Shown here piece after piece: positions 52,753-61,928 of a DNA stretch of 64,000 nt. The notes beneath the pieces were generated by a model. The model was not told the origin of the DNA and made no database searches. It was given only the letters and a program-made list of their open reading frames with translations. Position 1 is the stretch's first letter. Each line of letters begins with the position of its first letter. This DNA comes from Weissella paramesenteroides ATCC 33313 (GTDB lineage Bacteria > Bacillota > Bacilli > Lactobacillales > Lactobacillaceae), in assembly GCF_000160575.1 (NCBI RefSeq), contig NZ_GG697130.1:134071-198070 (forward strand). Reading direction: 5' to 3'. A program made the translations under genes and the position numbers.

Positions 52753-53874
52753 TTAATCGTTAAATTGCCAAACACCAGCAACATGTAACTGATTCAACAA
52801 TTGTTCAGAACTTGATCCTGCAGCTAAAACATGACCAATTTGTGGTAATAAAGTTGGCGAGTGGTAAATTGAAACTTGCCAGTGTGGCTGAATTTGCCAA
52901 TGTCTATATAACTTGAATTCTTCTTTATCACTGATAGGCATATAGATTGCAGCCGCTTCAAAAACAACTTCTGATAGCCGCTGACCAGTCACTGCTCTTA
53001 AGTGTTGCATTGTCACACCAATATTAACAGAAACATCATAAAGAACTGTTGTCTTAGACAAACCAGGAATCGTGTTACGTAAATAAAGCGTGCCATTCTC
53101 GGAAACCAAAAATGTGACATCATAAGCACCAATATAATTAAGAGCCTGGCCTAACTTTTCAGTCACCTTCTTAATTTCTGTAACAATTTCATCTGAAACA
53201 TCCCCAACTGTCCATGCTCTTGTTAACCCTGGTTCAGGAGTTTCTACTTGTCGCAATGGATACAATGTTGTCTCATCATGTGAACCTCGAACGGCAGTCA
53301 TAACAAATGATTGCGTGTTCTCAAGCCATGGTTCTACCAGCAATGTACCACCATCAATTAGTGGTGCTACCAATCCAAGATCCCAATCTCCACGCAAAAT
53401 TACTTGATCATCAATATGTTTGTGTTTAAACACAGGCTTTACAATGATTGGATAACCTAACTTGGTACCTGCTTGGGCAATTTCGTCTAATGAACTACCT
53501 GTTTCGTACGGCAGTATATTTAATGATTCACTTTCATAAAAAGCTTTGGCTAATGCATGATCATCAGTAATATCTAATATTGTTGTTCCCTGTGGCACGA
53601 CTTGATTAGTCAACTGATTCGTAATTTGTGTTGGTAACCACGCTGATGTATAAGTTATCATGTCAGATAATGCGGCAAAACTTTCAATTTCATCATCATT
53701 ATCCTTCTCCCCTAAGAAACGGTAGTCTGCGTCTTTAAATACTACTGATTCAGCAGTACTACTATATGCTGCAACTTGATACCCCATATTATGAGCAGCT
53801 TGTGCCAAGTAACGGCTAGTAATGCCTTCACCAATTATACCAATCGTTGCACCTGGTAAAATTTCATAACTCAT
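52753..53874 (-). CDS. PurK-like ATP-grasp protein, probably not catalytic as PurK
   Basis: The 373-residue protein follows the PurK (N5-carboxyaminoimidazole ribonucleotide synthetase) layout: an N-terminal Rossmann-like domain (LPGATIGIIGEGITSRYLAQ), an ATP-grasp core (YPIIVKPVF, then GTLLVEPWLENTQSFVMTAV) and a C-terminal domain. Two key regions are altered. The GGGQLG loop is GEGITSR, and the metal/substrate segment normally VNEIAPRPHNSGH reads LRNTIPGLSKTTV, without the catalytic Glu, Asn and His. It lies 23 bases after the GH73 hydrolase gene, not in a pur operon. The start at 53874 has AAAGGGTGAG upstream. A repurposed or pseudo-enzyme is inferred. Confidence 0.8.
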   Translation of the reverse strand: MSYEILPGATIGIIGEGITSRYLAQAAHNMGYQVAAYSSTAESVVFKDADYRFLGEKDNDDEIESFAALSDMITYTSAWLPTQITNQLTNQVVPQGTTILDITDDHALAKAFYESESLNILPYETGSSLDEIAQAGTKLGYPIIVKPVFKHKHIDDQVILRGDWDLGLVAPLIDGGTLLVEPWLENTQSFVMTAVRGSHDETTLYPLRQVETPEPGLTRAWTVGDVSDEIVTEIKKVTEKLGQALNYIGAYDVTFLVSENGTLYLRNTIPGLSKTTVLYDVSVNIGVTMQHLRAVTGQRLSEVVFEAAAIYMPISDKEEFKLYRHWQIQPHWQVSIYHSPTLLPQIGHVLAAGSSSEQLLNQLHVAGVWQFND

Positions 53875-53897
53875 GTTCTCACCCTTTTCATCCATTT

Positions 53898-54563
53898 CTA
53901 TTTATCATCATACTTATTTAAGTGATAAGTTTCAATCATATGAATTATTTTGTCAGCGTATGTCGGATCTGTTGCATATCCCCCAGTTACTAATCCATTC
54001 GCTGCTGTTTTATAATCAGTTGCTTGAACAACCGTTGCATACCGTTGTGGGTTATCTGACGTGCCACTGACTAGCAATTTCGCATGACTTGCCATCGAAT
54101 CTTGCCAACTGTTATAGACTCGAAATGAATCATTGATCGTGACCCATTGGTTATTTTCAAACTCCTTGGTTGCGAGTGTGACACTTGGTTGACCAGCTGA
54201 AGACTTTACACCAAAAAAATTATTGTACTTAGCTGACAGTTCAGATTGACCCCAATTTGACTCTAGAGCAGCTTGAGCAATACTAATAGATGCTAATACG
54301 CCGTATTGTTTCTCAAGTTTCTGGGCCTCAGGGGCAATTTTTTCTATGAATGCTTCTCGAGAAACTGGCACTTGAGACACCTCTTCTGTTGTTTTTTCTT
54401 TATTCGCCTGTTGTATACGTATATCCGTTTGCCAAAATCCAATACTTAGTAAAATAACCACACATAAAAATACGCGACCCTTATGTAGCTGACCTTTCTC
54501 AACAAAGAAAGTTCGTATGAAATTTTTCTTCTTTTTCGTATGCCTTTTCTTTGTCTTAACCAG
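53898..54563 (-). CDS. GH73-type glucosaminidase, membrane anchored, probable CTG start
   Basis: The 221-residue reading gives a lysine-rich cytosolic head (KTKKRHTKKKKNFIRTFF), a membrane anchor (VFLCVVILLSIGFW, about residues 31-44) and a GH73 glucosaminidase domain (ISIAQAALESNWGQSELSAKY with the catalytic Glu, then NNFFGVKS). It cleaves the glycan strand of peptidoglycan during wall turnover or cell separation. ATG is absent: the first GTG (54461) has no ribosome binding site and would remove the basic head, whereas CTG at 54563 lies seven bases after AGAGGG and 13 bases after the cydC stop. The CTG start is an inference. Confidence 0.82.
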   Translation of the reverse strand: MVKTKKRHTKKKKNFIRTFFVEKGQLHKGRVFLCVVILLSIGFWQTDIRIQQANKEKTTEEVSQVPVSREAFIEKIAPEAQKLEKQYGVLASISIAQAALESNWGQSELSAKYNNFFGVKSSAGQPSVTLATKEFENNQWVTINDSFRVYNSWQDSMASHAKLLVSGTSDNPQRYATVVQATDYKTAANGLVTGGYATDPTYADKIIHMIETYHLNKYDDK

Positions 54564-54575
54564 AAAATCACCCTC

Positions 54576-56336
54576 TTATATGTCAATTAAATTTCCATGA
54601 TCCATCTGCAGTAATCTTTTAAATCTAGGTTCTGTCGTCATCAATTGTTCAGGCGTACCTTGCATTGATATTTTTTTGTTTTCAATAAAAATCACATCAT
54701 CGACAAACTCAATACCAGTTAAATGGTGGGTCACCCAAATAATCGTTCGATCAGACAGTGTCTCAAAAATAGTCTTTAGTACAGTCAGTTCCGTAATTGG
54801 GTCTAACGCAACGGTCGGCTCATCAAGCACAACAATTGGTGTATCTTGTAATAAGACACGTGCTAAAGCAAATCGTTGTTGTTCACCACCCGAGAAACGA
54901 CTTCCCATCTCCGTCATTGGTGTATCCAATCCTTCTGGCAAACTACGAACTAGATCTATCAAAGATACTTGTTTTAAAACATCCCAGAGTTGTTCATCAG
55001 TAGCCTTTAAATTACCTAATCGCAGATTATTAGCAACTGAACTGGCAAATATATGGGGTTGTTGATCCAATACTGAAATAATATCTGAGCGCTGCTGTTG
55101 CAACGAGCTAATATTATGGTCATTAATTGTAATTGCCCCACTATCAGGGTACTCATCACCTAATAATAACTTTAACAATGTTGTTTTTCCAGCACCAGAT
55201 TGTCCCAAAATAGCTAACTTTTGACCATTTTTAATGGTTAGATTTAGGTTCTCCAAAACTAACTTACTGTCATTATAACTAAAATTAACTTGATTAAACT
55301 TAATTTCTGGTTCAGTTATTAAACCTGTTGATTGTTCATCACTTTTTTGCCACTCCTGTTTCGATTGCGCATCCATCTTGTTTAATCTTTGAATTGAATC
55401 TTGATATCGTGGCCATTCTCCGACACCTGTACTAATGGTTGTTAAAGCATCTTCAGCTGGAAAAATCGCTAAGACAAAAGCTGCAATCCAATTAACCCCA
55501 AAACTATCATTACCAAATTGACGTGTGGCAAAAATCATCAAAATAACTGCAGCCGCCCCAATAACCAGTGCACCAAACATATCTCGCCACCAGTTAAAAT
55601 GAGACTGCTTTGATTTAATTTTATTTATTGCATCAAAATCATTCTGTTGCCGATCAAATAATTCCTGCGTTCGACCAGCCAAAATCCAATCTTGCAAGCC
55701 CATCACAGAATCAGTTAAATCGGTATACAATTGTCCTTCTAACTGTTGCTGTTTAAAATCGCGGGCACCATTCACTGCTAAAGTGACCATCGGTGCAACA
55801 ATGACTGTCATTCCCAATATCAATAGTATGGCAAGCGCAAAGCCCCAATTGAAGATACCAACACCAATAGCAATTAGGACATAAATTACGAGACCAATTA
55901 CTGTTGGGAATAATGTTCGCAAATAAAAGTTTTCAATCTTAAATAAATCATTATCCAGAACATTTAAGACTTCTCCAGTTTGTGACTTCGCATAGACAGA
56001 CTTTGTACCAACTTCAACAAGTTCATATAAACGTCGACGAAACACTGAAACTATTTTTAATACCCAATTATGTGAAACTAGTCGTTCAGCATACCGAAAA
56101 GTTGGTCGGCCAATTCCAAACGCACGCGTTAACACAATAGGAACATAAACCATCAAAATATTTTCAGGAATTTGCGCTGATCTGGAAATCAAGAACCCAG
56201 ATGTAAACATTAAGGCTGCCCCAGAAAAAGTCGTCATAAATCCCAAAAAGATAATTAAAACTAGTAATTTTTTATACGACTTTAAATAAGGAAATACCCA
56301 TGTATCTTTTTTAATTAATTCTAACATCTTATGCAT
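54576..56336 (-). CDS. cydC: CydC, heterodimeric ABC exporter subunit for cytochrome bd assembly
   Basis: The 586-residue protein has an N-terminal six-helix exporter domain and a C-terminal ATPase with Walker A GQSGAGKTT, signature FSGGEQQRFALARVLL and Walker B IVVLDEPTVALD. With CydD it is needed to assemble cytochrome bd; it exports reduced thiols such as glutathione or cysteine, and heme-related roles are also proposed. The start at 56336 has GAGG eight bases upstream and overlaps the cydD stop by 8 bases, so translation is coupled. Confidence 0.94.
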   Translation of the reverse strand: MHKMLELIKKDTWVFPYLKSYKKLLVLIIFLGFMTTFSGAALMFTSGFLISRSAQIPENILMVYVPIVLTRAFGIGRPTFRYAERLVSHNWVLKIVSVFRRRLYELVEVGTKSVYAKSQTGEVLNVLDNDLFKIENFYLRTLFPTVIGLVIYVLIAIGVGIFNWGFALAILLILGMTVIVAPMVTLAVNGARDFKQQQLEGQLYTDLTDSVMGLQDWILAGRTQELFDRQQNDFDAINKIKSKQSHFNWWRDMFGALVIGAAAVILMIFATRQFGNDSFGVNWIAAFVLAIFPAEDALTTISTGVGEWPRYQDSIQRLNKMDAQSKQEWQKSDEQSTGLITEPEIKFNQVNFSYNDSKLVLENLNLTIKNGQKLAILGQSGAGKTTLLKLLLGDEYPDSGAITINDHNISSLQQQRSDIISVLDQQPHIFASSVANNLRLGNLKATDEQLWDVLKQVSLIDLVRSLPEGLDTPMTEMGSRFSGGEQQRFALARVLLQDTPIVVLDEPTVALDPITELTVLKTIFETLSDRTIIWVTHHLTGIEFVDDVIFIENKKISMQGTPEQLMTTEPRFKRLLQMDHGNLIDI

Positions 56337-58062
56337 TTTTGCCACCTCGCATTGCTGATTGCAAACTTACAAAGTAACCGTCATTGGCCTTTAAATCAGT
56401 TAAGGTTCCTTGCTCAACAATTTCACCGTCACGCATGACAATGATCCAGTCCATCTCGGTCAACCAGTGTAACCGGTGTGTGGCAAAAATCACTAGTCTT
56501 TGCTCAAATAATGGCACCATTGTTTCTTTCAAATGAACCTCTGTTTCGATATCTAAGTGCGCCGTTGGTTCATCTAACAACAACACTCGTCTGTTCTGAT
56601 CCAATAAAATTCTGGCCAACCCAATTCGTTGTGCTTGTCCACCTGACGTTTTCATTGCTCCTTCGCCGATCAGCGTGTCTAATCCTTGCTCTAATCCGTC
56701 ATACCATTCACCCAGCCCGACTGTATGCAAGGCGTCGACTAGCTCAGCATCTGTTTTTTCAGGAGAATAAAAAGATAGATTACCACGTAACGTATCGTGA
56801 AAAATATATGGTCTTTGTGGTAGAACTTGCAATTGATTTTGCCAATCTTTTTGTTGAAGATGTGGCATCTTTTGCTTGTTTAATTGCACCTCGCCGTCTC
56901 CAATTAAAAAACCACCTAATAAATTCAAAAGTGTCGATTTACCTGATCCTGAAGTTCCAACGATAGCAACTCTCTGATGACCTTTAAGTGAAAGATTAAT
57001 ATCTTTCAATGCTGGTTCTGTGGCACCAGGGTATTCGTAATTAACTCCTTGTAGTTGCAATGTATCATCATTTTGCCATTGTTGCTGTTTACTATGGTAA
57101 ATATTCGTGTCATCAGCAAGCTTTTTATCAAGTAAGTTCATAATATCAGCAAATGAATTTTTCCCATTAAGAGTTGCATGATAATCATTGGCAAAGTTTC
57201 GAATTGGCAAAAAATACTCAGGTGCCAAAACTAATATCGTCAAGGCTGGCAATAGTGGCATTGTCCCATTCATTAAACCTAGACCCAAGAACAAAGCGAC
57301 AATAGCGATTGATAATGTTGTAAAAAAATCCAAAGCAAACGTCGACAATATTGCAATTTTCAACGTGCTCATTGTTGCCTTACGATGTTCTTCAGAAACA
57401 TCATAAATATTGTTAGCATACTGTTTTGCTAGACCAAGTTGCTTCAACGTAGTCAAACCACGCAGCGAATCCACGAAATGATTTGATAATCTATTAAACG
57501 TATCATATTCCCGATCTGCTTTTGCTTGAGCTGCATAGCCTAAGATAATCATGAATAAGACAATCACTGGATAAATCATAAATAGAAAAATAGCTTGTTT
57601 CCAATTAATAGTGAAAATATATGCCAAAATAACCCATGGAATAATCATCATATCAAAAAGTTTAACCAAAACTAGTGTAAAGTAATCATGCACTTGATCG
57701 ATTCCTTCAACTGCTAAAGTTACTGATTTCCCAGTTCCTAAACTAGTAATCGCACTTGGTCCTAATTTTGCATATTGTTGCGTTAACTTACTTTGCAACA
57801 TACCAGTTGTTTTGTCAGCGAATGGTGCCAAAACATATTCCTTAAAAACCCCCATTAGTTGACGTAAAACATACGCACCAATAAATATTAAAACAATCCA
57901 AAAAACTGACTTCAATGGATGATGTTGCCATAATTTTGTTAATGCGATACTAATCGCCCGCCCTTGACCAACAATAGCGAGAGATTGAATAAATGTCAGG
58001 AGACAAAGAAGGCCTAACGCTTTCTTCGCACCAGCAAAGCTAAATAAACGTTTATCTAACAT
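56329..58062 (-). CDS. cydD: CydD, heterodimeric ABC exporter subunit for cytochrome bd assembly
   Basis: The 577-residue partner of CydC has six membrane helices and an ATPase domain with Walker A GTSGSGKST, signature TSGGQAQRIGLARILL and Walker B VLLLDEPTAHLD. I start at the ATG at 58062, which has AAAGGA eight bases upstream; the longer frame to 58131 runs through a terminator hairpin. It follows cydB with a terminator between them, so cydDC may depend on read-through or on a weak promoter in the 40-base gap. Confidence 0.94.
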   Translation of the reverse strand: MLDKRLFSFAGAKKALGLLCLLTFIQSLAIVGQGRAISIALTKLWQHHPLKSVFWIVLIFIGAYVLRQLMGVFKEYVLAPFADKTTGMLQSKLTQQYAKLGPSAITSLGTGKSVTLAVEGIDQVHDYFTLVLVKLFDMMIIPWVILAYIFTINWKQAIFLFMIYPVIVLFMIILGYAAQAKADREYDTFNRLSNHFVDSLRGLTTLKQLGLAKQYANNIYDVSEEHRKATMSTLKIAILSTFALDFFTTLSIAIVALFLGLGLMNGTMPLLPALTILVLAPEYFLPIRNFANDYHATLNGKNSFADIMNLLDKKLADDTNIYHSKQQQWQNDDTLQLQGVNYEYPGATEPALKDINLSLKGHQRVAIVGTSGSGKSTLLNLLGGFLIGDGEVQLNKQKMPHLQQKDWQNQLQVLPQRPYIFHDTLRGNLSFYSPEKTDAELVDALHTVGLGEWYDGLEQGLDTLIGEGAMKTSGGQAQRIGLARILLDQNRRVLLLDEPTAHLDIETEVHLKETMVPLFEQRLVIFATHRLHWLTEMDWIIVMRDGEIVEQGTLTDLKANDGYFVSLQSAMRGGKNA

Positions 58063-58103
58063 AAAATAATTCCTTTCATTTCTAGAATAAATCAGATATG
58101 TAT

Positions 58104-58137
58104 AAAAAGGTTGGGACAAATATTGTCCCAACCTTTT
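58104..58137 (-). terminator. Terminator between cydB and cydD
   Basis: Minus-strand stem AAGGTTGGGACA/TGTCCCAACCTT (58107-58135) with a short loop is followed by a T run, about 33 bases after cydB. Confidence 0.85.
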
Positions 58138-58169
58138 TGGACCTGTTAATCACTCAAGACAACAAATAA

Positions 58170-59183
58170 TTAATACGAAATCTTCTCAACTCGGATACGA
58201 TCACGGAAAACGTAAAAGCTCCAGATTTGATATGCCAACACGATTGGCAAAGCAGTCAGTGAAATTATTGTCATCCATTTTAGCGTATATGGTGTCGAAG
58301 TTGCATTCTTTAATAGAATTGACATATTTGACTCATTACCAACAATGACACGTGGGAATAATCCTGTAAATAACAGAGACACAACTAGGATAATAACTAA
58401 TCCCAATGCAATGAATGCCCATGTATTTTGTTGTTTTAGTGTCACAGCCCATGCAATTAATGTTAAGGCAACAATAGCTGCCAACATGATAATTGTCACT
58501 ACTGGTTTTTTAGTGAAGAAATCAGTGAAGACAAATAAAGTAATTGCAAAAGCAACCTCACCAATCAAAAGTATAGGATATAATACCTTTAATTGTTTTT
58601 GAATACGATCGTGCAATGAACCATTCGTAATTTTTAATCGTGCATAATTTAGACCATGGACGTATGAAAGCAACCCCATAGCAACACCACCAACAATTGA
58701 GAAAATGTTGAAGTAATCCCAGAAATTAGCTGACATATCACCATTAGCATTCAAAGGCATCCCCTGAACAACGTCAGTAAATAAGACACCAAACAAGAAA
58801 GGCACTAACATCGAAGTTATTGATGAAATCGTTGTCCACAAATTCCGGAATTTAGCAGTCCGCATTTGTTCGCGGAATTCAAATGATACACCACGATAGA
58901 TCAATCCAATCAATATTGCGAATAAAATAAGGTAAAAACCAGAGAATAGTGACGCATACCAGAATGGCATGGCGGCAAACATTGCCCCACCAGCGGTTAT
59001 TAGCCATACCTCATTACCATCCCAATGAGGACCAATTGAACGAATCAATGCATCTTCTTCTTCTTCATTTTGGGCCAATGTCTTTAATGACATACCGATT
59101 CCAAAATCAAATCCTTCAAGGAAAAAGAAACCGGCAAATAGTACTGCAATCAAAACAAACCATAAAATTTGATATCCTGTCAT
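58170..59183 (-). CDS. cydB: Cytochrome bd ubiquinol oxidase subunit II, CydB
   Basis: The 337-residue membrane subunit has about nine helices, the N-terminal ILWFVLIAVLFAGFFFLEGF followed by DFGIGM, and GPHWDGNEVWLITAGGAMFAAMP, all typical of CydB. It supports the heme-bearing CydA subunit. The ATG at 59183 uses an AAAGGAGG site located in the last codons of cydA, four bases after its stop, so the two are coupled. Confidence 0.96.
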   Translation of the reverse strand: MTGYQILWFVLIAVLFAGFFFLEGFDFGIGMSLKTLAQNEEEEDALIRSIGPHWDGNEVWLITAGGAMFAAMPFWYASLFSGFYLILFAILIGLIYRGVSFEFREQMRTAKFRNLWTTISSITSMLVPFLFGVLFTDVVQGMPLNANGDMSANFWDYFNIFSIVGGVAMGLLSYVHGLNYARLKITNGSLHDRIQKQLKVLYPILLIGEVAFAITLFVFTDFFTKKPVVTIIMLAAIVALTLIAWAVTLKQQNTWAFIALGLVIILVVSLLFTGLFPRVIVGNESNMSILLKNATSTPYTLKWMTIISLTALPIVLAYQIWSFYVFRDRIRVEKISY

Positions 59184-59186
59184 CAC

Positions 59187-60659
59187 CTAGGCCTCCTTTC
59201 CTGCTTCAAAGGCACTTGGTGAGAATGGATCCACATTTTCTTCAGTTGCTTGTTCATCAACTGATTCTGGACCAGCAATCATCACACGACGTGACAACAT
59301 AACCATAATCAAACCTAACACAGCGAAAGTTGCAAAATACAAAATATTTGATGTTAGTAATGATGCAGCAGATACGTTTGGCGATACCGCATCAGCCATT
59401 GTTAGCACACCGTAAACAACCCATGGTGCACGACCTAACTCAGTAATCAACCAACCTGAAGTAATGGCAAGAAATGGTAGATAGGTTGCCAACCCAAAGA
59501 TCCAAAGTGCCCACTTGTACTTTGAAATATCAACCTTAGACTTCTTACGAGTGAACCATAGAGCCACAACTGCCAATAAACCAAATGCACCAGCTGAAAC
59601 AGCCATGATTCGGAAACTGTAGTAAATCGTATTGTTTGGTAAGTAATAATTCATGTCATGTCCAAACTTTACATCATACTTCTCATGAAGCTCTTTGTTA
59701 AGTTCATGCCATCCTTGACTACCACCAGTTAATGAGTGGTGTGCAAGAATTGAAAGCATATAAGGAATATCTAATGACCATTTCACATCATGCGTCTTTG
59801 GATCAGTATAAGAAATAACAGACCATGGTGCTTGTTCATGGGTACCACCAACATTCTTATCAATACCTTCTGTCGCAGCAAACTTCATTGGTTGATCTTC
59901 TTGTAGATACAATGAGTGACGATCACCTGTATAGGCTAACCCTGCGACACCAATTAGTGCTACTACTGCTGCCACTTGAACTGATTTCTTAAAGAAATTC
60001 ACTTCATGATGTGGTTTACGTAATAGTGACCATGCAGAAACTCCCATTACCACAAATGAACCTGCCATAAATGTGGCAAAAATAACGTGTGGGAATTCCA
60101 ACCATAGTTGATGATTCTGTAGCAATGCTGGAAAATCTACCAAAACAGCGCGATTAAACTTGTGATCTACTTGGAACCCAACTGGATTTTGCATAAACGA
60201 ATTTGCAGCTAAAATCCAAAGAGCTGAAAATGCAGAACCTAATGTTGTTAACCAAATAAACAATAGGTGTAACTTCTTATTAAAACGATCCCATCCAAAT
60301 GACCATAGCCCTAGGAAAGTCGATTCCAAAAAGAAAGCTACAAGAGCTTCAACAGCTAATGCTGGCCCAAAAATATCACCCACATAACGAGAATATCTAG
60401 ACCAATTCATACCAAATTGGAATTCTTGAATAATTCCAGTAACAACACCAACAGCAAAACTGAGCATAAAAATCTTACCCCAGAATTTTGTCATTCGTTT
60501 ATACTGGTCATCCTTTTTTATAACGTACAAAGTTTCCATAACCGCTACAATAATACCAAGCCCGATTGACAACGGTACAAAGAAAAAATGAAAAATTGTT
60601 GTCATTGCGAACTGGAATCTTGCAAGGTTTAAAATGGAAAGACCTGCTACCAAGTTCAT
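59187..60659 (-). CDS. cydA: Cytochrome bd ubiquinol oxidase subunit I, CydA
   Basis: The 490-residue subunit carries hemes b558, b595 and d and reduces oxygen to water with quinol. RFQFAMTTIFHFFFVPLSIG includes the heme ligand H24; LEFPHVIFATFMAG and YSFRIMAVSAG hold the b558 ligands; GWLITELGRAPW is the quinol-side motif, and the Q-loop is of the short type. Lactic acid bacteria of this group cannot make heme, so activity would depend on supplied heme and menaquinone (established for relatives, inferred here). The upstream region holds a Rex-like site. Confidence 0.97.
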   Translation of the reverse strand: MNLVAGLSILNLARFQFAMTTIFHFFFVPLSIGLGIIVAVMETLYVIKKDDQYKRMTKFWGKIFMLSFAVGVVTGIIQEFQFGMNWSRYSRYVGDIFGPALAVEALVAFFLESTFLGLWSFGWDRFNKKLHLLFIWLTTLGSAFSALWILAANSFMQNPVGFQVDHKFNRAVLVDFPALLQNHQLWLEFPHVIFATFMAGSFVVMGVSAWSLLRKPHHEVNFFKKSVQVAAVVALIGVAGLAYTGDRHSLYLQEDQPMKFAATEGIDKNVGGTHEQAPWSVISYTDPKTHDVKWSLDIPYMLSILAHHSLTGGSQGWHELNKELHEKYDVKFGHDMNYYLPNNTIYYSFRIMAVSAGAFGLLAVVALWFTRKKSKVDISKYKWALWIFGLATYLPFLAITSGWLITELGRAPWVVYGVLTMADAVSPNVSAASLLTSNILYFATFAVLGLIMVMLSRRVMIAGPESVDEQATEENVDPFSPSAFEAGKEA

Positions 60660-60932
60660 ACAACTAACCTCCTACTCAACAGATATGTTTTAAGCGCAAA
60701 TAAGTGCTCATATACAATTTATTGTACAGAGTTTATGCCCCTTTTACCACTTTATTAAGCATTTTTTTGTATATTTTTTTATCAAAATATTATTTATTTG
60801 TGAATATTTTCATTATCATTTCAATTGATACACATTTTTAACATTCTTTGATTTTCGTGTTATTTATTAAATAGACGTTTTCCGATATTTCGCTTAAAAT
60901 TAAATAAAATAGCCTATTTGGAGGAATTAAAT
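60660..60932. promoter_or_regulatory. Divergent regulatory region of cydA and the hydroxyacid dehydrogenase gene, with Rex-like half sites
   Basis: TTGTGAATATTTTCATTA (60798-60815) resembles the Rex operator TTGTGAAxxxxTTCACAA, with a perfect left half and a degraded right half. Rex senses NADH/NAD+ and typically controls cyd and dehydrogenase genes. The region is very AT-rich; several -10-like strings occur and none can be assigned firmly. Confidence 0.4.
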
Positions 60933-61865
60933 ATGACGACAAAATTATTGGCACTTTCACCGCTGACTGATGCAAATATAACTACTTTAGAAAAATATCA
61001 CGTCACGGTTGTCACACCAGAAAATATTACGCCTGATGATTACAGTGATATTGTTATCAGTTATGGCTGGCGTTCTAAAATAATTAATAAAATTCTAGAA
61101 ACACCCAACAATCAATTAAAATGGATCCAATCTTTTTCGGCCGGCGTAGATTTTATGCCTCTTGATGACTTAAAAAAACATCAAATTATATTGACGAACA
61201 CTAGTGGTCAAAAAGCAGTACCAATCGCTCAAAGTGTAATGAGCTATATTTTCCATTTTGCTCGTGGTCTTCATGTCTATCAAAGTCAAAATCATTGGGA
61301 GCCATTTGAACAACAATTTACCTTACAGGAGTTGCCGGTTGTCATCTTTGGAACTGGACGTATTGGTCAACAGATTGCTGCCTATCTACATATTTTTGGG
61401 AGTACTGTCTATGGTGTAAATACAACTGGTCACCCGGTGGGCAGTTTTGAAAATGTTTTTGCTATCGATAATCTACAAGAAATTCCTAAAGATATTGCTA
61501 TTGTTATTAATGCTTTACCTGGCACAACTGATACAGAGAACTTTTTTAACAAAGAACATCTAGACTTGTTTAAAAATCTATTTCTGTTTGTAAATATTGG
61601 TCGTGGTTCTACCGTTAATGAACAAGATCTATTAAATAAACTTAATGACGGCAGTATTCAACATGCTGCGCTAGACGTAACTAAACAAGAACCTATTCCT
61701 AAAGATTCAAAATTATGGCACCAAGATAACCTAATATTAACCCAGCATTCTACCTGGGCTGGTGAATCAGAATCTCTATTTCATGTATTCATGAAGAACC
61801 TACCAGATTTTCTGACCGATAAACCATTGACATATAATGTGGTCGATTATGAACGAGGATACTAA
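60933..61865 (+). CDS. D-2-hydroxyacid dehydrogenase family protein
   Basis: The 310-residue NAD(P)-dependent enzyme has the Rossmann loop VIFGTGRIGQQIAAYLHIFG, the catalytic arginine in VNIGRGSTVNEQDLL, glutamate in VTKQEPIP and histidine in LTQHSTWAGES. It resembles GhrA-like hydroxypyruvate/2-oxoacid reductases more than the classical fermentative D-lactate dehydrogenase. The substrate is not clear. The ATG at 60933 has GGAGG eight bases upstream. It is divergent from cydA and ends at a bidirectional terminator. Confidence 0.9.
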   Translation: MTTKLLALSPLTDANITTLEKYHVTVVTPENITPDDYSDIVISYGWRSKIINKILETPNNQLKWIQSFSAGVDFMPLDDLKKHQIILTNTSGQKAVPIAQSVMSYIFHFARGLHVYQSQNHWEPFEQQFTLQELPVVIFGTGRIGQQIAAYLHIFGSTVYGVNTTGHPVGSFENVFAIDNLQEIPKDIAIVINALPGTTDTENFFNKEHLDLFKNLFLFVNIGRGSTVNEQDLLNKLNDGSIQHAALDVTKQEPIPKDSKLWHQDNLILTQHSTWAGESESLFHVFMKNLPDFLTDKPLTYNVVDYERGY

Positions 61866-61868
61866 CAT

Positions 61869-61926
61869 AAAACACCTATCAAGATAGCTAACACATCAAA
61901 TGTGCAAACTATTCTGATAGGTGTTT
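61869..61926. terminator. Bidirectional terminator between the dehydrogenase and regulator genes
   Basis: AAAACACCTATCA pairs perfectly with TGATAGGTGTTTT around a long loop between convergent genes; T runs follow on both strands. Confidence 0.82.
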
Positions 61927-61928
61927 TA

